A stretch of DNA of 64,000 nucleotides. Source: Paraflavitalea sp. CAU 1676 (GTDB lineage: Bacteria > Bacteroidota > Bacteroidia > Chitinophagales > Chitinophagaceae). Numbering within the stretch: the stretch's first letter is position 1; each line of letters starts with the position of its first letter. The stretch spans positions 248,001 to 312,000 of the forward strand of contig NZ_JARHUJ010000002.1 in assembly GCF_029223285.1 (NCBI RefSeq), in the 5' to 3' direction. The notes beneath the pieces were generated by a model that did no database searches, had not been told where the DNA came from, and saw only the letters and a list, made by a program, of their open reading frames with translations. Both the position numbers and the translations under genes were made by a program. This document shows positions 1-8,372 of this stretch, piece by piece.

Positions 1-161
1 CTGGTGTCGCGCTCAAACAGTCGATGGCCGGTATAAGTTTCAAGCGATCTTAAGTGCAGGCTTACGCCAGGTTGGGAAATGAAAAGTTCCTGCGCTGCTG
101 CAGACAAGTTACCGGTTTCGTAAATAGCTTTAAAAGTTCTAAACCATTCGAGGTTCAACAT
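1..161 (-). CDS. LysR-family transcriptional regulator, N-terminal part (runs off the window)
   Basis: On the minus strand an ATG at 161-159 opens a frame that stays open to the window edge and gives 53 residues beginning MLNLEWFRTFKAIYETGNLS. This is the winged helix-turn-helix of LysR-type regulators: the typical 'F..v.e.gs.s.AA..l..sQpavS.hi..LE...g..LFeR' pattern is visible (SAAAQELFISQPGVSLHLRS, then LFERDT). The effector domain lies outside the window, so the ligand and targets cannot be judged. Two identical dyads lie 180-230 bases upstream and could be its operator. The match to the LysR N-terminus is strong; everything beyond it is unseen. Confidence 0.9.
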   Translation of the reverse strand, partial: MLNLEWFRTFKAIYETGNLSAAAQELFISQPGVSLHLRSLETYTGHRLFERDT

Positions 162-339
162 AAATAAGCGTTTTAATGATCGATACCAGCTCTGATGTCA
201 GGCGGTTAACAGCGTCTGCTATTGCTATGCCAGGGAAGATATTTCTGGAGTGTATTCGCGAAGAAATTTGCAATTGCTTGATATATAAATAATTCTGCGA
301 CCCGCTAGTAGACAAGGAGGGATGAGGCAGGAATTGAAA

Positions 340-389
340 CTCCAAAAGGATTGGAGCACGAAGTGTAGTAGCGTCCAATCTTGTTGGAG
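340..389. promoter_or_regulatory. Two identical TCCAA-N5-TTGGA dyads, 33 bp apart
   Basis: TCCAA-N5-TTGGA occurs at 341-355 and again at 374-388, with the same arms and the same 5-base spacer and centres 33 bp apart (about three helical turns). The first is extended to CTCCAA/TTGGAG. They lie between the end of the sigma54-activator gene (401) and the start of the LysR gene (161). Interrupted 15-bp palindromes of this form suit LysR-type operators (family knowledge). They could also fold as RNA hairpins at the end of the upstream transcript. The 239-bp gap holds no gene that I trust. Confidence 0.45.
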
Positions 390-400
390 CTTGATGCCAA

Positions 401-2101
401 TTACTGATTGGTAAATTCGTTTCTTTGTATGTTAAGCTTATGTATCCTGGCTTCCAGTGTAGTAGGTTTAAGGTTTAACAAGGCTGCTGCCCCGTTTGCA
501 CCGCGGATACGCCCGGCTGTCCTTTTGAGAATGGAAATAATATATTCTCTTTCCGATTCGATTTGAATACGTTTTATATCGTCAAGTGATTGAACATCCG
601 CTTTCGGGGTTGATTCCCTGGCAGATCCCGTAAGACTTCGCTTCAGTTCCAATGCAGCGTTGCCGTCAGAAAGTATGATCGCCTGTTCTATGACGTTCTC
701 CAGTTCACGGATGTTGCCCGGCCAGTCGTAAGCAATCATTTCTTCCATCATAGTTGCGGCGAAACCGTTGAATCTTTTATTGAACGCAGAGCAATTCTTT
801 TGGGCAAAGTAGATTGCCAGGGCTTTTATATCACTTTTCCGGTCGCGCAGCGATGGTAATGTTATAGGGAAGACATTCAATCTGTAATATAGGTCGAGCC
901 GGAAATTGCCTGCCGCTACTTCCTGCTCGAGGTTTCGATTGGTGGCTGCTATGATACGAACATCGACCTTGACAGGGGCCATGCCGCCCACGTATTCAAT
1001 TTCCTTTTCCTGCAGAACACGCAACAACTTTACCTGCATGTCGAGGGGAAGTTCTCCAATCTCATCCAGGAAAAGAGTACCTCCTGCAGCCAGCTCGAAC
1101 CGGCCCTTGCGTTTTTCTGTAGCGCCGGTGAATGCGCCTTTTTCATGACCAAACAATTCCGATTCGATGAGGGTAGGGGGGATTGCCCCGCAATTTAATT
1201 TTATAAAGGGGCCAGCCTTCCGGGAAGAAAGCAGGTGTATGGATTGTGCTACCTTTTCCTTGCCCGTACCGCTTTCTCCAAGTAGTAAAACCGATGTGTT
1301 GTAGGGGGCCACCTGGATGGCAAGATCCAATGCGGCCAGCAAGAGATGGTGTTTCCCGATGATATGGTGAAACTCCGGTCGCTCGGCAGCCTGCGTGAGT
1401 GACCCTGCTGTAGCGCCCGATGAGATATTGGAAGCCTGGTTACTTCCTTCCGTAAGCGCTTCAGCGGTTTTTGTAATACACGTTCCTAAACGGTTCAGCA
1501 AGGCAATATGATTATCAGTATATATACCTTGCTGGCGGCTGTAGAAAAAGTAATGGAACGATAACCCATTACCCATACTTACCGGGAATACCAGAAAGGA
1601 CTTTATCTGAAAGGTATCGATCAGGGTTTTCTGCAGCGAAGGTACAGGTAGCTTCCCACTGTCTGTTTGCTCCTGGTAGATAACCGGCCTGGGGTCTGTA
1701 TGGCTGTTGGCAAGTATGACAGAAAGGGCCGTCCTTTTTAGATTAGCAATGGTTAACAGTTCGTCTTCTCCGATAAATTGATATTCATTTAATCCAATAC
1801 GCAGCCAGGCTTTGTCATTGAATGGCCCCATACTAAGCGGCCTAAGGCCGCTGGCGATGAGGTCGAATGGGATATAAGCCTGAAAGATCCTTGCAATCTC
1901 CAACATTTTCTGCTGGCTGTTCTGGCCCGCCTGGCTCGTCGCCAGGAGCTGTTGTTGCAACAGGTTTTCTTGTTGTGACTTTGCTTCGAGGCTTTGATAA
2001 TGCCGGTACCAGGCAATATCCAACATCACCTGCAGGTCCTTTTTCCTGAATGGCTTCACGAGGAATCCATAAGGTTCTGTTTTCTTTGCCTCTTCGAGCA
2101 C
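401..2101 (-). CDS. Sigma54-dependent activator, C-terminal fragment (end of receiver, GAF-like, AAA+, Fis HTH)
   Basis: This 566-residue frame (GTG at 2101, not a convincing natural start) begins in mid-receiver with the conserved beta5 lysine segment (GFLVKPF). A GAF-like region follows at about 70-215, then a sigma54 AAA+ domain: Walker A GESGTGKE at 275-282, an intact GAFTGA sigma54-contact loop at 322-327 and Walker B (GGTLFLDE) at about 340-347. It ends in a Fis-type helix-turn-helix. The frame is continuous with the upstream receiver fragment at 2111-2368; only one TAA codon separates them. The full gene would encode an NtrC-like response regulator of about 650 residues, activating sigma54 promoters in response to the adjacent kinase. 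As the sequence stands, the effector could be made only by re-initiation or readthrough. Confidence 0.85.
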   Translation of the reverse strand: MLEEAKKTEPYGFLVKPFRKKDLQVMLDIAWYRHYQSLEAKSQQENLLQQQLLATSQAGQNSQQKMLEIARIFQAYIPFDLIASGLRPLSMGPFNDKAWLRIGLNEYQFIGEDELLTIANLKRTALSVILANSHTDPRPVIYQEQTDSGKLPVPSLQKTLIDTFQIKSFLVFPVSMGNGLSFHYFFYSRQQGIYTDNHIALLNRLGTCITKTAEALTEGSNQASNISSGATAGSLTQAAERPEFHHIIGKHHLLLAALDLAIQVAPYNTSVLLLGESGTGKEKVAQSIHLLSSRKAGPFIKLNCGAIPPTLIESELFGHEKGAFTGATEKRKGRFELAAGGTLFLDEIGELPLDMQVKLLRVLQEKEIEYVGGMAPVKVDVRIIAATNRNLEQEVAAGNFRLDLYYRLNVFPITLPSLRDRKSDIKALAIYFAQKNCSAFNKRFNGFAATMMEEMIAYDWPGNIRELENVIEQAIILSDGNAALELKRSLTGSARESTPKADVQSLDDIKRIQIESEREYIISILKRTAGRIRGANGAAALLNLKPTTLEARIHKLNIQRNEFTNQ

Positions 2102-2110
2102 TTGCCGGTT

Positions 2111-2113
2111 TTA
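2111..2113 (-). other. In-frame TAA interrupting the response-regulator gene
   Basis: On the minus strand the codons read ...TCG GCC AAT TAA AAC CGG CAA GTG CTC GAA GAG... Receivers of this family usually read 'LSANSN' here, so a TCA-to-TAA change fits best (inference from the family). There is no indel: both sides are in the same frame. Confidence 0.85.
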
Positions 2114-2368
2114 ATTGGCCGACAAATAGATAAAACCAATATTCTCCGTTCTTAGCATCCTGGCTATATCGATCCCGGTTAGTTCTCCCTGCAGCCTGAT
2201 ATCAAGTAAAGCTAAATCAGGTCTGTCATTCCGGACGATCTCTGCTGCTTCTGCGGCTGTGGCCGCTATGCCCACCACTTCATAGCCAAATCGTGTTAAC
2301 ACCTGCCGCAGGTTGTTGGCTACGATGTATTCGTCCTCCACTATTAGCATTTTCTTCTTCATAGGCAT
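2111..2368 (-). CDS. Response-regulator receiver domain, truncated N-terminal fragment
   Basis: These 85 residues carry the start of a CheY-like receiver: acidic pair E11/D12, phospho-acceptor D56 (ALLDIRLQGELTGID) and the switch Ser83 in 'IYLSAN'. Translation stops there at TAA (2113-2111), before beta5 and its conserved lysine, which sit in the same frame just downstream. It starts four bases after the kinase stop, so kinase and regulator are co-transcribed. On its own the fragment lacks beta5-alpha5 and should not fold properly. It is best read as the N-terminal part of the 401-2368 gene. Confidence 0.85.
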   Translation of the reverse strand: MPMKKKMLIVEDEYIVANNLRQVLTRFGYEVVGIAATAAEAAEIVRNDRPDLALLDIRLQGELTGIDIARMLRTENIGFIYLSAN

Positions 2369-2372
2369 TGGG

Positions 2373-4844
2373 TTAAGCTATGGCCAAAGAACCATGTAAT
2401 AATTGATTCCTGAGCGCGGCAAATTTGATTGCAATACGTAAGCCCTGGTTACTTTCCATAGTAAAGCTGCCGTTCAATTGCCTTGTAAGTCCCTGCATGA
2501 GATCAAGCCCCAGTGATGCATGTGATTTGGGATCAAATCCTTCAGGAAGCCCTATGCCATTGTCAGCTATCTCCAACGACAGGGAGTGGTCTTCCGACCG
2601 GTGCAAATGGATCCTGACAACTCCTTTCCTGCCCATCGGAAATGCGTATTTGATGGCGTTGACAATACATTCGTTAATGATGAGGCCAAGCGGAATGGCC
2701 TGGGAAACATCGAGATCAATTGGTTCAACTGAGCGCTCAAAATGGATCTGGTTGCCTGTATCGAAGCTGTCCTGGGCATAATGAACGAGCTCATTAATGT
2801 ACTCGGGCATGGCAATGGTAGATACATCTTCTGATTGATACAACTTCTGGTGGATAAGCGCCATGGCGTGAACACGCTGCATATTTTCTTCAATCGCGGC
2901 CAGCGCCGCATCGTTGTCGATATATTCAGACTGGGAGTCGAGCAAGCTGATAACGATCTGGAGATTGTTTTTGACGCGATGATGGATTTCTTTCAATAGC
3001 CATTCCTTGTCACTTAACAATTGCTGTAGTTGGCTGTTTTTCTCAGTGATCACTTCGTTGCTTTTCTTTCTCAGGCGATTTTGGCGATATAACAGGCCCG
3101 CTATGATCAATGTTCCTATAATGCCGGCGATCGTCAGATCTTTCATAATAGCTGCTTTCTCAGAATTGGCTTTTTCCAGTTTTGATTGCTGCATCAGGGA
3201 GGTGATCTGGTTTTCTTTTTCATTCATCTGGTAAACCACCTGCAGTTCTTCCGCCTGCCTTGTCTTGGATATTCTAAAACTGGAGTCAAGCAATTGAGCG
3301 TATTTCTTATAATGGCCCACGGCCGCCGCATGGTCTCCAAGTGCCGAGTCAATGTATATCAACGAGCGGTACAAACTAATACTGGAGACCAGGGCAGTAC
3401 TGATAGGACGGGGGGAGTTAAATTGTTTTTCGAAATATTGGCGGGCTTTCAGGTACTCTCCTTTTGCCAGGAATAATTGGCCCCATTGCACATCGATCTC
3501 AAACCTTCGCATCGGACCGATATACATGGCTATGCCTTTTTCTAATTCATCCATTTTCCTGATCTCCATTTCTGCCTCATCGAGCAATTTCAGATTCAAA
3601 TAGCAACTGGAAAGTAACAGGTGGTAGGCAAACCGATCCGAAAATGTGGTTGGATAGCCTATCTTATCTGCAATATCGCGAGCAAGGTCCAACGCTTCCT
3701 GACTACGCCCTCTTTTACCCATGTATTCGACTACATCATTTAGAATTCGATAGCCCGAAGGATTGCGGTCGGCGACAAATCGGTGCAGGGATCTTTGCGA
3801 CCAATAGAAGCATTCCTCCTCCCTGCCTTCCAACTCCATCATGGCAGCCATCCGGGTATAAAAATAGCACCAGGCCAGGCTGTCGCGGGTGGCTTCTGCG
3901 GTCCTGATCGTTTGGTAAGTATATCTCAGAGGCTCTCCGAACTTTCCCTGGAAGAATGTAATCGTGGTAAGTGCCTGCGAATTATAATGTGTATAGGGGT
4001 ACCCGATCTTTTCCGCCAGTTCGAGGGCTCTTGACAGAATATCATAGGCAGCCGGCAAATTGCCGGCAATAACCGATAAATAGCCGAGATCAGTGAGTGC
4101 ATTGATCTCGCCTTCGAAGTTGCCAAGGCTATCGTATAAGGCGGCTGCCTGCTCCGCATCGTTCATCTTTTTCTGTATCGTGTTGGCCCTGGGTGGCGTG
4201 AACTTACTTCTGTAGGCCAATGCCCTGGCTTCCGTATCCCGGTCGCCGGCTATCCTGCATTGTTTGATCAATTCCTGGCAAGTCGAATCAGCCAGTTGTT
4301 CATTTCCTAGCGAATACACTTTAACCAGCAAGCCCAGGGCCACCCTGGTCAATTTATCTTCCCGGAGAGATTTACTTTCGTTGATAGCCCGTGTAAGGAA
4401 ATACTCTACACTGTCTTTGTGCCTATAATAATTATAGGGTTGAAAAGCATAATAGGCGCCCAATAATAAAAGCTGGAGCAAATGTTTTTTGCCGGTAGTA
4501 TTAGCCAGTAACCGTTTGCCTGTACCTGGATCCTGCCGGTCGAGCCAGTTAGATTGCGCGGCCAGGTCCGGATCGTCGATCCCTTCGGCCAGCAGGGAAT
4601 AGCGGCTTATGCCCATGGTGCGACTGGCGACCTGTATACAACTGTCTATGTCTGCCTGCCCTTCTTTCGCCACAACCAGGTAGGTGGCCCCCAATAGCAG
4701 GTTCAATCTTTGCCAGGAGGGTTTGTCTTCACTTCGTGGATGGAAGGTGTAGCCCGGAATAGTAGATGGTGCTGGAATTGGAGCTTGTCCCATGAGGGAC
4801 AGGATCTGGAAGAGAAACATGGAAAGGAGAATCACCCGGAACAT
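2373..4844 (-). CDS. TPR-containing sensor histidine kinase, HisKA_2 type
   Basis: 823 residues. An N-terminal signal segment (FRVILLSMFLFQILSLMG) leads into a long helical region of TPR-like repeats (about 100-560), probably periplasmic. One membrane helix follows (ITIAGIIGTLIIAGLLY-like, about 565-590), then a HisKA_2 dimerisation domain with H-box EIHHRVKNNLQ (His at 621/622) and a HATPase domain with N-box (NECIVNAIKYAF, about 725) and G-box DNGIG (about 761). This class autophosphorylates on His. The target is probably the receiver encoded four bases downstream. Many Bacteroidota TPR kinases pair with LuxR- or LytTR-type regulators, so a sigma54-type partner is less usual. The signal sensed is unknown. 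Confidence 0.9.
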   Translation of the reverse strand: MFRVILLSMFLFQILSLMGQAPIPAPSTIPGYTFHPRSEDKPSWQRLNLLLGATYLVVAKEGQADIDSCIQVASRTMGISRYSLLAEGIDDPDLAAQSNWLDRQDPGTGKRLLANTTGKKHLLQLLLLGAYYAFQPYNYYRHKDSVEYFLTRAINESKSLREDKLTRVALGLLVKVYSLGNEQLADSTCQELIKQCRIAGDRDTEARALAYRSKFTPPRANTIQKKMNDAEQAAALYDSLGNFEGEINALTDLGYLSVIAGNLPAAYDILSRALELAEKIGYPYTHYNSQALTTITFFQGKFGEPLRYTYQTIRTAEATRDSLAWCYFYTRMAAMMELEGREEECFYWSQRSLHRFVADRNPSGYRILNDVVEYMGKRGRSQEALDLARDIADKIGYPTTFSDRFAYHLLLSSCYLNLKLLDEAEMEIRKMDELEKGIAMYIGPMRRFEIDVQWGQLFLAKGEYLKARQYFEKQFNSPRPISTALVSSISLYRSLIYIDSALGDHAAAVGHYKKYAQLLDSSFRISKTRQAEELQVVYQMNEKENQITSLMQQSKLEKANSEKAAIMKDLTIAGIIGTLIIAGLLYRQNRLRKKSNEVITEKNSQLQQLLSDKEWLLKEIHHRVKNNLQIVISLLDSQSEYIDNDAALAAIEENMQRVHAMALIHQKLYQSEDVSTIAMPEYINELVHYAQDSFDTGNQIHFERSVEPIDLDVSQAIPLGLIINECIVNAIKYAFPMGRKGVVRIHLHRSEDHSLSLEIADNGIGLPEGFDPKSHASLGLDLMQGLTRQLNGSFTMESNQGLRIAIKFAALRNQLLHGSLAIA

Positions 4845-5165
4845 AATATCCTTTTAATGGTCATCATACAAGGAAGGACTTTCAAAGGATGATCGATTTA
4901 AAGTACAATGATCAATTGGCAGGATAGCTCCATGGGTACAATTAGGGAAAGCTAACGAAAAATGTTTAATATTTTACTTTTTTCTTGTGCTTTCGACAAT
5001 AATTCGCGCTGTTGAATGGAAAATTGTTATTCTCATTGACTTTTCTACATCTATTATCAGAATAATAAGAGCACCTATTACGCGACTTATTTGTTCCGGG
5101 AACAAGTTCTTGCCATTTTTGTCGTCAGGCTACGATTGCGTATTTCACCATCTATCGATTTTATT
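4845..5165. other. Divergent intergenic region, no gene seen
   Basis: This 321-bp AT-rich stretch lies between the minus-strand kinase and the plus-strand ABM gene, so promoters for both should be here. I did not find a full TTTG/TAnnTTTG pair on either strand. A frame extending the ABM gene back to 5091 lacks family sequence and was not used. Confidence 0.5.
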
Positions 5166-5900
5166 ATGTTTCAACGATGGAGAAGGACTGTTTTATCCAT
5201 AACAGCTAACCTAATAGGAACAGAATGCCGGGCTTCGGATGATCCAATGGCCGTGGTCTTGACACGATACCAGGTAAAGGCGGCTCGCCAGGACGAGTTT
5301 ATGCAGGTGTTGAGGGGGTATGTTTCCAGCTCATTGCTGGAGGCGGGAAACGTGATGGCGGCCGCTTATTCCGAGCATGGAGACCCCTCTGTTATTTGGG
5401 TAGTGGAGCGATGGACCAATAAAGAATATTATGCAAAAAATGGAAAAAGCCCGGCAGCACAGGCAGTTACTTTATTAGCCAGGACCGGATTGTCTGCACG
5501 TGTGGAGAAGATGTATTTAAAAGACCTGGGCCTGTTTTCGGGAAGTGATGTCCACCGGGTTGCCGCGGGAGTAGAAAATCCATTGATCATTATGTTGATC
5601 GTAGACGTAAAAAGGAAAGAGGAAGATCAGTTCAGGCTCATCAATCACGCAGCGATAGCTACATTAGGCGCAGAACCTGGCTTACTCTCTTTTCGGTTTA
5701 GCCAGGATTGTAACCGTAAGGGAAGGTTCGTCATTCACAAGGAATTTCACGACAGACAGGCATTTCAAAGCCATTTGAAAAACCCTGGTATTGCACCGGT
5801 AATCAGGTTCCTGCAGCACTCTGTCAGGAAACCTCCCTTCGAGAAGAAATACCATCATCTCATTGAGTTGGCACCCCCGGACCTCCGCGTTAATCGTTAG
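5166..5900 (+). CDS. Tandem ABM-domain protein (antibiotic biosynthesis monooxygenase fold), copy A
   Basis: 244 residues from the ATG at 5166. A basic, non-hydrophobic leader of about 28 residues precedes two successive ABM (dimeric alpha/beta barrel) repeats. The first is 'MAVVLTRYQVKAARQDEFMQ... VIWVVERW', the second 'PLIIMLIVDVKRKEEDQFRL... RFVIHKEFHDRQAFQSHLK'. Single ABM proteins such as YgiN act on quinols or are cofactor-free monooxygenases; a tandem fusion would form the two-barrel unit in one chain (inference). A clear paralogue lies at 11858-12697 in the opposite orientation; both share the C-terminal signature PPFEK..H.LIELAP. The start could also be the ATG at 5247 (MAVVL). Substrate unknown. 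Confidence 0.75.
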   Translation: MFQRWRRTVLSITANLIGTECRASDDPMAVVLTRYQVKAARQDEFMQVLRGYVSSSLLEAGNVMAAAYSEHGDPSVIWVVERWTNKEYYAKNGKSPAAQAVTLLARTGLSARVEKMYLKDLGLFSGSDVHRVAAGVENPLIIMLIVDVKRKEEDQFRLINHAAIATLGAEPGLLSFRFSQDCNRKGRFVIHKEFHDRQAFQSHLKNPGIAPVIRFLQHSVRKPPFEKKYHHLIELAPPDLRVNR

Positions 5901-5941
5901 TGCCACAAAAACAACTGAATGAACCTATGGGCGCCTGATCT

Positions 5942-6595
5942 TTAAAATTGCCAGGTACAGGCAATGAAAAACAGATTGAGCGGGCCTGCGTACCGGTCCT
6001 GTTGCCTTACGAAGGTTACATCAGCCAGCCACTTTGCATTGAGATCGCTGCTGATTCCGAAAGCAGCGCGGTTTCGCACAACACTTTTTACGTTAAACAG
6101 GTAAAACACCTCATCATAGGCATACAGCTTTGTGGTGGCTGACCAGGTTTTGAATGCCCGGTTGATCCGCAACCTGTTTCGATAATAATGTCTAGACTGA
6201 ATGCCAGTTGTCCACCTGTTCCAGATCATATTCCTGTCCTCGATCAGGAGGTTGCTACTTTTCACCTGGAAGATCACGGCGTTCATGAGGTAGTGTTCCC
6301 AAACGCGCGGCACTGTTGGCCTTTTTTGCAAGGCATAGATATAGGCCGGGTTTAGTATGACATGCTTATTCAGCGTGATAAAGCCTTGCGGAAAAAAGAT
6401 ACCCATCCTGTAATAGTTATTGTACCCCAATTGGGCAACCAGCCGAACATTGTTGGCCGGCCGCCAACTGGCGGCCGGCATCAGCCAGGCCGCAGAAGGC
6501 GTGCGTTTCTGACCGGTAGCGCCTTGCTGCTTTACCAAGACCAGGAGTATGGACAATAAAATGGCCAGGAGCGGAGATTTAATCGAATAGCCCAT
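5942..6595 (-). CDS. DUF2490-family outer-membrane-type protein
   Basis: 217 residues with a signal peptide (SPLLAILLSILLVLVK, cut probably near GATGQ), then alternating aromatic strands typical of a small beta-barrel, ending in the aromatic residue Phe (TWQF), the usual outer-membrane insertion signal. The central 'RWTTGIQSRHYYRNRLRINR' segment matches the DUF2490 pattern (W..GIR.R...R.R..). The molecular role of DUF2490 is not known. It is the last gene of the minus-strand redox operon, 38 bp after the ABM gene, and could act as a pore for the compounds handled by that operon (inference). Confidence 0.75.
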   Translation of the reverse strand: MGYSIKSPLLAILLSILLVLVKQQGATGQKRTPSAAWLMPAASWRPANNVRLVAQLGYNNYYRMGIFFPQGFITLNKHVILNPAYIYALQKRPTVPRVWEHYLMNAVIFQVKSSNLLIEDRNMIWNRWTTGIQSRHYYRNRLRINRAFKTWSATTKLYAYDEVFYLFNVKSVVRNRAAFGISSDLNAKWLADVTFVRQQDRYAGPLNLFFIACTWQF

Positions 6596-6633
6596 GGCTG
6601 ATCACCAGGTTAACTTACTTAATGAGCGGTACC

Positions 6634-6936
6634 TTATTCTGTTATCGGAATGGCGAGCGTAACTTCCCGCTGGTCAAGTAAGGGAACTATCTGTTCTATC
6701 ACCAGCAACTTGAAGTGTTCGGAACTGGTATGCGCTTTTTGTGCCACTTCATCCGTATATCCCTCAAAAAGAAGCAGGGTGTTTTCGTCCGCCTTGCTTT
6801 GATGCACCATATAAAACAGGTTTCCTGGTTCCTGAATGGTCTGTGAACGTACCACCTTTAGCAGATCCAACACAATTTCGAGGTTTCCCTCCTTTACTTT
6901 CCATTGGGCAAAGACATGTATGGGTATTGTTGCCAT
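6634..6936 (-). CDS. Single-domain ABM protein, putative quinol monooxygenase (YgiN-like)
   Basis: 100 residues from the ATG at 6936-6934. The sequence starts MATIPIHVFAQWKVKEGN and keeps the classical ABM features: 'F.v..GN.e.vl..l..v...t..EPGnl.Y.vhqs...e...llfEgy.d..a...H..s.hFk'. A longer frame starting at 6990 would overlap the aldehyde dehydrogenase end and adds no family sequence, so the inner ATG, 16 bp after that gene's stop, was chosen. The family comprises cofactor-independent oxidases or monooxygenases and quinol-modifying enzymes; the exact substrate is not readable. No signal peptide, so cytoplasmic. Confidence 0.85.
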   Translation of the reverse strand: MATIPIHVFAQWKVKEGNLEIVLDLLKVVRSQTIQEPGNLFYMVHQSKADENTLLLFEGYTDEVAQKAHTSSEHFKLLVIEQIVPLLDQREVTLAIPITE

Positions 6937-6952
6937 GCTGTTAATTTTAGAG

Positions 6953-8320
6953 CTATTTGATGTATACCGTTTTAATGTTGACAAATTCAAGGATGCCGAA
7001 GGAGCTCAGTTCTCTGCCATAACCTGAATGCTTGATGCCGCCGAAGGGTAGGCGTGGGTCCGACTTCACCCGTTCATTGACATAGCTGGAACCTGCGTCG
7101 AGTTCAAAGCGGGCTATTTGTTCGCCCCGGATGGTGTTCCGGGTAAATACGGCTGAACCCAGGCCAAATTCACTATCGTTAGCGATGCGCAGCGCGTCGG
7201 CCTCATCCTTCGCAAGGATGATGGATGCTACCGGTCCGAAGAGTTCTTCGTCGTATGCCGGCATGCCGGGTTTTACATTGGTCAGGATAGTAGGCGGGTA
7301 ATAAGCATGATTGCCCGCTGCTATAGTTCCGCCCAGGATACAGGTAGCTCCTTTTTCAATGGATTTGAGTACCTGTGCATGTAACTCATCCCGCAGATCG
7401 GCACGTGCCTGCGGACCAACATCTGTTGACCTGTCGAGGGGATCGCCGAGTACTTTACGTTGCATTGCATCAAGGAACAATTTAATAAAAGCTTCCGCTA
7501 CCGGTTCAACTACAATGAATCGCTTGGCTGCAATACAACTTTGCCCGCTGTTGATGAGCCGGCTGTCGACACAGGTGGCTGCGGCCAGTTCCAAGTCTGC
7601 ATCGGCCAGCACCACGTAAGCATCGCTACCACCTAATTCCAATACGACCTTTTTAAGTACCGAGCCTGCCTTGCCGGCCACCTGGATGCCGGCGTTGTTG
7701 CTGCCCGTTAATGTAACGGCCCTGATGGCAGGATGTTCGATCACCTGATTTACGAGGTTACTGCTGATGAGCAATGTTTGAAACACATGGGGCGGAAATC
7801 CTGCTTCTTGCACAATGTCTTCGATGATCAAAGCACAGCCAGGTACATTAGACGCATGTTTCAACACACCGCAATTGCCAGCTGCCAATGCTGGCGCCAG
7901 GAACCGGAATACCTGCCACAAGGGGAAGTTCCAGGGCATCACAGCCAGCACTATCCCTAGTGGTTGAAAGCTGGCGTAGCTTTTGGAAGCTTCTGTTTCA
8001 ATGATGCGGTCCGCCAGGTGAACAGGTCCTTCCGCCGCATAATACGCGCAGCACTCCGCACATTTCTCCACTTCTGCAAGCCCTTGCGAAACAGGTTTGC
8101 CCATTTCGGTGGCCATCAAAATGGCCAATTCCTGGCTACGCTTTCTTAGTACGCCGGCCATATTATTAAGGTAAGTGCTGCGCGTTTCGTGGCTCGACCT
8201 TCTCCAACTCGCCCATGCATTTTGGGTCTGGTCAATCTTTTTGAACGTATCCTCGATCGTTAAGGTAGGGTAAGTCTTGATCTCCTGGCCATTGGCCGGA
8301 TTGATGGAAACGATAGGCAT
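6953..8320 (-). CDS. NAD(P)-dependent aldehyde dehydrogenase, succinate-semialdehyde dehydrogenase-like
   Basis: 455 residues, full length for the Sad/YneI-type semialdehyde dehydrogenases. Catalytic residues are visible: Glu228 in LELGGSD and the nucleophile Cys262 in NSGQSCIAAKRF. MPWNFPLWQ and the C-terminal 'FGGIKHSGYGRELS' are also family signatures. It oxidises aldehydes to acids with NAD(P). Succinate semialdehyde is the named substrate of close relatives, but GABA genes are absent here, and the neighbours (DJ-1/PfpI, ABM, ADH, SDR) suggest general aldehyde detoxification (inference). Fourth from the distal end of the operon order hydrolase-ALDH-ABM-DUF2490. Confidence 0.9.
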   Translation of the reverse strand: MPIVSINPANGQEIKTYPTLTIEDTFKKIDQTQNAWASWRRSSHETRSTYLNNMAGVLRKRSQELAILMATEMGKPVSQGLAEVEKCAECCAYYAAEGPVHLADRIIETEASKSYASFQPLGIVLAVMPWNFPLWQVFRFLAPALAAGNCGVLKHASNVPGCALIIEDIVQEAGFPPHVFQTLLISSNLVNQVIEHPAIRAVTLTGSNNAGIQVAGKAGSVLKKVVLELGGSDAYVVLADADLELAAATCVDSRLINSGQSCIAAKRFIVVEPVAEAFIKLFLDAMQRKVLGDPLDRSTDVGPQARADLRDELHAQVLKSIEKGATCILGGTIAAGNHAYYPPTILTNVKPGMPAYDEELFGPVASIILAKDEADALRIANDSEFGLGSAVFTRNTIRGEQIARFELDAGSSYVNERVKSDPRLPFGGIKHSGYGRELSSFGILEFVNIKTVYIK

Positions 8321-8372
8321 ACCAAATGGTTTTAGATTTTACAGAACTGTTCACTGCAAAGGCCCATGATCA

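Noticed and set aside
5091-5165. Upstream extension of the ABM gene
   Set aside because: Adds 25 residues with no family similarity; the ATG at 5166 is the first plausible start.
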